From positions 101,416,659 through 101,480,658 of the forward strand of contig OU015495.1 of assembly GCA_907164885.2 (NCBI GenBank): a stretch of 64,000 nucleotides of DNA, written 5' to 3'. The position numbers were made by a program, and so were the translations under genes. Under the pieces are notes generated by a model. The model ran no database searches, had not been told where the DNA came from, and saw only the letters and a program-made list of their open reading frames with translations. Of this stretch, positions 58,683-64,000 are shown in pieces. Origin of the DNA: Dolomedes plantarius (Eukaryota > Arthropoda > Arachnida > Araneae > Dolomedidae). Numbering within the stretch: position 1 is the stretch's first letter; every line of letters begins with the position of its first letter.

Positions 58683-58716
<34 letters not shown>

Positions 58717-58805
58717 ACCCCCCTTACTGGCAGTTCTTTCAAAGGGGGTATGAAATTTCCCGTTCTAAAGAAGAAATCGGAAAAATGGGCCATGTAAGCT
58801 AAAAT
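58615..58805. mobile_element. TTAACCTTT MITE, third copy
   Basis: Starts TTAACCTTTCCTTACGGGG, carries an AT microsatellite (58674-58716), then CAAAGGGGGTATGAAATTTC and GGGCCATGTAAGCTAAAATTA at the far end. About 190 bp. The layout matches the copy at 6845-8299 once the mariner is taken out. Confidence 0.65.
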
Positions 58806-59390
58806 TATGCTATCACAATTAGGATGCAGTGGGAAAGGGAGTGTGACCAAACTTTCCCTAATCCTCAAAAAGTTAATCTGCTATATTTTTTTCTTGTTTT
58901 CATCTATGATTTTTACGGCTTTATGTGAAATTGCATATGACATTGTGAAATCATTTATTATTACAAATGATGTCATGTCAAAATAAAATTTTTCAAAAAA
59001 TCGAAATATATAAATACTATCTTGATGAAAGCCTTGGATTTATCAAAATTCTGATAATAAGCAGACATTGAACTTAAATAAAATTTATAATTGAAAATCT
59101 ATTTCTTGTAAGTGTAAAAAGGATTTTCTATTCATCTCATAGACTCAATGTTATGTTAACATCATTTATTACTCTAAATGCTTCCATATTATTTTAAGTA
59201 AATTAAAACTGTCTGAATAAAACTCAGTTCCTTTCAGAAAGACCGAAGTTAAAAGTATAATAATTCAGATATCCAAGACAAGACAGTAACTATTATAAAG
59301 ATACAATAATTGCGAAAATAAAGTTTAAGAATTTATTTTTAATTTTATGGTGAGTTTAAGAAATTATAATTAGTTACAGAGGATTGTTTC
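58806..59390. other. AT-rich unannotated DNA
   Basis: Nothing recognised. Confidence 0.5.
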
Positions 59391-59964
59391 CTCTGGAAGA
59401 GAAGATTCAAGAAACGCCACGGCTCCCCACGCTTTCGCGTATCAGCCCAAAAGCTGCTACTAATGGCAGTCGCCGCGACGGCAACCTGCTCTTTGCCAGT
59501 TCAGCCGGTCCAAACCGCAGCCTCGTGTTCTAGGGACACTTCGCTACATCCTATTCCATAGTCACAATGCCATATAATACTGTCTGCTCTCAGCCCACTA
59601 ACCGAGACATCCGGGAGTCAATAACTATTTGTCATTAAATTTCAAGTAATTGAACTACATTTAAATTAACCAGCAACCACCATAACACCAAATATATCAA
59701 CTCCTCACCCGAGACGAAGGCTGCTTCATTAACTCAACAAAATAGTTTACAAAATTCTGCACAACTCGTGCAGACAACATAAACACAATTAACATAAGTA
59801 GGAGGCATTATCATTACAAACTTTACCCACCTGGTAGATCAAACACATCATAATAAATTATAAACATAGCAATTGACAAGCCAACAAAAGAAATGCTTAC
59901 AGCTTAAGAAAATTATCAAAAGTTCAATGCTTAGGTCTCACAGGACCATAATCCGTATCCTCTA
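59391..59964 (-). other. GC-richer segment downstream of the non-LTR ORF1 relic
   Basis: 59391-59640 is much less AT-rich than its flanks (CAGTCGCCGCGACGGCAACC, CGGTCCAAACCGCAGCCTCG). It may be part of the same retroelement, but no domain is seen. Confidence 0.3.
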
Positions 59965-60555
59965 TTATTCTTTCAACTGCAGCTCTATCCCATGCAGCTC
60001 TGTTCCATTGCCGCAGACCATGTCTGTAGGTAGATGACTCAAATCCAAGATGATACCAGTCCTTTTCTGATACCGCTCGCAGTTCCCACATGTTAGTTTT
60101 CTGCTACATGGCTTCTCACCGTGTCCCTTTTTAAAAAACAACTTACATACTCTCGTCATTTTACAGTATCGTGCTAAATGTCGCAGGCCCCAGCAGTTAT
60201 AGAAAATTGCTGGTTTCTTAAAATCCTTCCAACCATATCGGCCCCAGCCGATCTTTAATCTCTTCTTATTTTCAATTTTACTGTAGGCTTCACCTTTGAG
60301 GCGAAGTACCCAGTTGTGCCCATGTTTCGAGCTAAACTTCGTCATCACTTCTATGTCACTACCAGCCAACTCATCGTTCTGCTTCTCTAATATTTGCTCT
60401 ATTTCTCCTTTTTCAAAGTCCTCTTCAACATCAAATATAATAATAGATGGATATTTCTTTCTAGGCTTCTTAGTTTCATAGATAGCACTCAACTCGATAG
60501 TATCATAGAATTCACCTAAAAAGGTTTTATGGCTATCCCAACATGTAATGGTCAT
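59965..60555 (-). pseudogene. Non-LTR retrotransposon ORF1 (gag-like) fragment with zinc knuckles
   Basis: A 196-codon frame whose first ~110 residues look like the ORF1 domain that precedes zinc knuckles in insect-type LINEs (Jockey/R1 groups). Cys/His-rich pieces follow: CWGLRHLARYC (C-x2-like knuckle with the first Cys altered to YNC), CKLFFKKGHGEKPC and CGNCERY. ORF1 proteins coat element RNA. The following ORF2 (endonuclease and RT) is not found downstream on this strand, so the element is truncated or rearranged. Clade assignment is uncertain. Confidence 0.65.
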
Positions 60556-62366
60556 TGTCCCCTATCCCAAACTCTAACAATCGACTAAACTGAAAAGCAA
60601 CTGTATATATCACCTATTTATCGTTTTAAGACCCAACTCTCCAAAAGGTTCGTTACACCTATTTTGAAAAGGGATACAGAGGCGTCCATTCTCCATATTT
60701 AGTTTACATTTTTGAATGTTTTAGTTTATTTTCTGCTATAGAATTGCAAGTTGGTGGCATTGTAAGTTGGTGGTAATTCGATACTGCTATGGACTGAGGC
60801 GACACACTTACTGATTTAAGTACAGGTGGGTTTCATTGTCGTCTCGAAGTTGCATTATATAAACAGAAGTCGCAGAAAGACACCTAGCGCAAGAAGAGAC
60901 AGAAATCGTTCACAATTATTTTGCTTTCTTTATCCATTAAATTAAAAAATAGTGTCATTTGAAATCAAATTAACCAGTTTGAATGACATATTAATTTGCA
61001 GATTTTGAATGTAACTAAAAACTTAAATTGGAATTCAGATACTCTTCCTCTAATGGAGCATTTATTTATAACATTATGTGCTGGAAATATGAATAAATTA
61101 TGGGAATTAGTAATATTAATTATGTCTTTTACAAATTCGGAAAAATGACTAATCGATAATTGTCTCTTTTGCAGCGTTGTATATTATCGAGCCCTTTCTT
61201 GTATGGCTTTCATCCGTAGTGTATGAAGCATAAAAACATTCTACTGGTTCAATCTACCGTATAATATTAGTTTATTAAACTCCGTATGAGATTGAAAAGC
61301 AACTCATATCAGTAAAAATCTTTTGAAATGAATTCTAATAATTCATGAAACCGATACAGAAATTAATTAACGGATCTGAAAGTCTCTTCAAACTTTCACA
61401 GGAATCTAATCGAGCTTTTATATTATTAAGTAATGTTAGCTTCGAACAAAGAAAAATGCGTGGGTAGAAAATATTCGATAAAAATATGTTACTAGGATAT
61501 AATCATAAAAACACTCTTAATCAATTAGTTTACGAGCTATTAGAAAATATTTAAAGCATTACCAATTTCTATTGTAAATTGAATACGAATGAATTGAAGC
61601 AGAGAATTAAAATTATTAATACGGCCTTTCATCTTTAAAAATTTCTATTATTTATAAATGCTATCTAAAATGTTTTCCTTAATTTCAGCAAATACTTGAA
61701 AGTTGTAACAACATGTTTAAAATTAAATATTGAGTAAAATTAATCCTAATTATTCTTTACATAATCTCAATCATCCTGTACACTTATTAAATCATGAATG
61801 AAATTTCCCATTAAATTTGTATATTTTTCCCCATGAAGTCCTTTTGCAGAATACAGTACAACTGAAAATATTTCAAATCCTCTGTCATGAACTTAATTTT
61901 AATTACAAATAGTTAAATACATTAAATTTAACTAAAGAGCAATTTTTATTTGAATGAAATCCTTAAATTTCTTACGTTACTAATGAATTAGAAAATGCAC
62001 TTGTTTCTAAAAATTTTGAAATAATTTCTTGAATTATTATTGACGCTCATGTACAAAATAAAAAGTTATTTCAACCTTACTCGTACTAAAAAAATACTAC
62101 CTTCAACATAAAACAGTAGTATAATTAATATACTTGATATGTCTTTTTTGTATACATAATATAATTATTCTGAATTAAATAACTTTAGATAAGAAAAATC
62201 CAACATCGTTTTATCCCCTACGTTCTTTTACAGAGCTTACATCCTGCCATACACGGTTTCAAAAGTTTTTAAGATATATTTCTATGTTTAACAAATTTTC
62301 AACATTACGACAAAAATTTAGACGGGTTTTTAATAAGGGATTAGATCTATGGTGGTTATAAAATAA
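60556..62366. other. AT-rich unannotated DNA
   Basis: A TATATAAA box with a GC-richer neighbourhood lies at about 60855 (GCATTATATAAACAGAAGTC) and could be a retroelement promoter. The rest is AT-rich without recognised features. Confidence 0.45.
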
Positions 62367-63113
62367 CTAGCTGAATACCTGTGCTTCGCTATGGAGTACA
62401 TTCAAATTAAATACAACGGTCAATGTATGCAATTAATGCCAAAAAAACAAAACAAAAAACATATTTGTAAAAAATTTGTAATGGATATTTTCATAGACAA
62501 AATAATGTAGAAGAAAATATTTAAATACAACGGTCAATCTATGCAGTTAATTTGTATGTTTAATATCCATAAAACTTACTATTTTGAATTAAATTCTTAA
62601 AAAAATTCCATCTCAATGAGTCTAGTGGTTAAATTTTATCTTTTACCGTATTTTAATATCTTTTTGTCATTTTTTCGTTGTTATGCATGTTACTCAAAAT
62701 TAATTTAAAGTATCACAAAAAGAAAAGAAACCACGTAATCAGCATTTAATAAATTAAATTCTAAAATTAAATTTTTAAAAATTCCCCCAAAATCAGAAAA
62801 TGAAAGTAAAGATTTGTAAAAGATTTCATTTTAAAGGAATTTTCACGATCTTTCTCGTGATATAAAAACTTATATCAAGAGAAAGTTTATAACCCTCAGA
62901 TTATTATTTTAAATGCAAACTTTAAAAAAAAAGTTACAAAACAGCTTAAAAATTTAATTTTAAAAAATCTAAGAAGAATTTTTCAAAAATCTTTCTTAAT
63001 GCACCCCTAAATTATAAGAAGAATCGCCATGCAAAATTTCAGCCCTTTAGGTCGAGTGGTTTGGTCTGTGCGTTATCTATCAGTCAGTCACTGAACTGTT
63101 TTATATCTATAGA
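62367..63113 (-). mobile_element. Helitron/Helentron-like non-autonomous element, copy 2
   Basis: Reads TCTATAGATATAAAACAG at its 5' end (63113 leftward) and ends CAGCTAG at 62367. It is preceded by A and followed by T on the same strand, exactly as copy 1 at 24148-24844. Shared interior blocks include GGGCTGAAATTTTGCATGGC and GTGCA-TAAGAAAGATTTTT. Copy 2 is about 50 bp longer. No protein is encoded. Confidence 0.65.
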
Positions 63114-63946
63114 TTACACATATTTATTTGATCTATAGCGATGGCCTAGGTAACACAGTAAATCACGTGTTCCTATGGTCCTATGGTTGATCTATATTAT
63201 ATTTACAAAAATGCATATACATTTGCAAGGGCAAGGAGATTTACAACGGATTATTAAGGATGGCAAAATTGGTACGCCGTGGTCCACGTGCGATGCTAAC
63301 GTGCAAAGGAGAGCGAAACTACTGTCCTAAGCGAATGTTTTCCTCGTTTTGCCTAAACGGAGAGACTGTGCACTGATGCTGCGCTGGCAGGTTACTAGTT
63401 CGGCGAAAGGAGCGCCGAGGATGATTCGGGATAGCTCGCTACAGTTCTCAAATATCATCGTCTTTTTTGTGATTTTACAAAATAAAAATACTTTCTTGGC
63501 CTTTTATTCATGTCTTATTCATATCTTTTTAAGGGGCAGTCAGAATCAAAACTTTCCCCCCTTGTCGCTCCTTTTACAAGAATTTCTAAAGTAAGCAATC
63601 GTAGGGTTCAGTATCAGAACCGCTCAGGCACCTACTGTTCAGGTGTTACTGCCCGAGAAATTTAGGGGTATTTTAGTTGTTTGTAATGATGTGTAATTCT
63701 GATAGAACCTACATACCTTTCCTGGCACAGTCTGCGTAAATGATTCTTCAAAAATAGCATGAAAATGTTTCCAGCGCTCTTTCAAACTCCCTTATTATAA
63801 TTATTTCGGAGAAACCAAAATATTTGTTTTCTAAGGTGGTGCCTCAATTGACCGCAAACATCTTCGGTAATCGAGTTAAGCCACCTTGAAAATCTCCTTC
63901 TGTTATTTTTCTAATTAGAGAGTAGAGAATTAAAATTTTTGAATTC
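63114..63946. other. Unannotated DNA with a GC-richer piece
   Basis: 63250-63430 and 63520-63660 are less AT-rich (AAGGGGCAGTCAGAATCAAA resembles a DNA-transposon end). On the minus strand a short frame (SLKERWKHFHAIFEESFTQT) is followed by a donor-like AAG|GTATGT at about 63713-63721, but no acceptor or homologue is known to me. Confidence 0.35.
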
Positions 63947-64000
63947 TGTTTTGTGCATCTGAAAAAAAAAGATGTGTAAATGCAATGGGCATGTTCTTCA
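63947..64000 (+). repeat. Start of a dispersed repeat also present at 26503
   Basis: The last 54 bases agree with 26503-26556 except for one base (GATGTGTAAATGCAATGGGC versus ...GTAATGGGC). The window ends within the repeat. Confidence 0.8.

Noticed and set aside
63713..63800. A host exon with donor AAG|GTATGT on the minus strand
   Set aside because: The donor fits, but there is no convincing acceptor upstream and the ~24 residues match nothing I recognise, so it is not called as an exon.

Overview
The window looks like an AT-rich, repeat-laden stretch of an arthropod genome, most likely a spider or other chelicerate. The grounds are tRNA-derived SINE-like repeats, KRBA2-like and HGK-x-PVDGIGG-type transposase relics, Gypsy and BEL elements, and one spliced host exon. 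The lineage is an inference from repeat types, not from a marker gene. The only host coding sequence I can support is one 158-bp exon at 25564-25721 (minus strand). It encodes part of the hormone-receptor domain of a class B (secretin-type) GPCR. Much of the window is therefore probably intron or intergenic DNA around that gene.

Region by region. 1-13.4 kb holds a piggyBac relic at the left edge, a tandem repeat of about 315 bp (2.9-4.2 kb), a TTAA-flanked MITE with its own ~180-bp tandem repeats (5.67-6.85 kb), and a second TTAA MITE (6.85-8.30 kb) interrupted by a mariner-type element whose transposase is internally deleted. 13.47-18.73 kb is a nearly complete, recent Ty3/Gypsy element on the minus strand, with 479-bp LTRs differing at one base by my reading, but with broken gag and pol. 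19-28 kb holds two SINEs, a Helitron/Helentron-like element with A|T target, two copies of an interspersed repeat rich in NRF1-like motifs, the GPCR exon, and a purine-rich island. 28.7-34.7 kb is a nest: a Tc1-like transposase gene split by a 3.5-kb DNA transposon with a 6-bp target duplication, next to a BEL/Pao relic and a KRBA2/Ginger-like integrase relic. 36.2-37.2 kb is a Tigger/pogo-like element in a TA microsatellite.

39.78-53.03 kb is the most striking object: a 13.25-kb near-perfect palindrome. Its arms are about 6.6 kb, its spacer 42 bp, its termini AG...CT, and its target duplication an exact 6 bp (GTTGAG). It sits in a copy of the interspersed repeat, and an unoccupied paralogue of the target lies at 22129-22134. 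Each arm carries one gene for an unrecognised cysteine-rich protein (319 aa, intact only in the right arm), a tRNA-Gly-like sequence, and four CTCF-like motifs near the terminus. TSD length and terminal dinucleotides recall Maverick/Polinton elements, but no Polinton gene is visible.

53-64 kb contains two LTR-like segments, a piggyBac relic inverted relative to the one at the left edge, a MITE, a non-LTR retrotransposon ORF1 relic, a second Helentron-like copy, and the start of a repeat that also occurs at 26.5 kb.

No rRNA, CRISPR array, operon or bacterial-type feature is present. Similarities were judged by eye; no alignment or database search was run.
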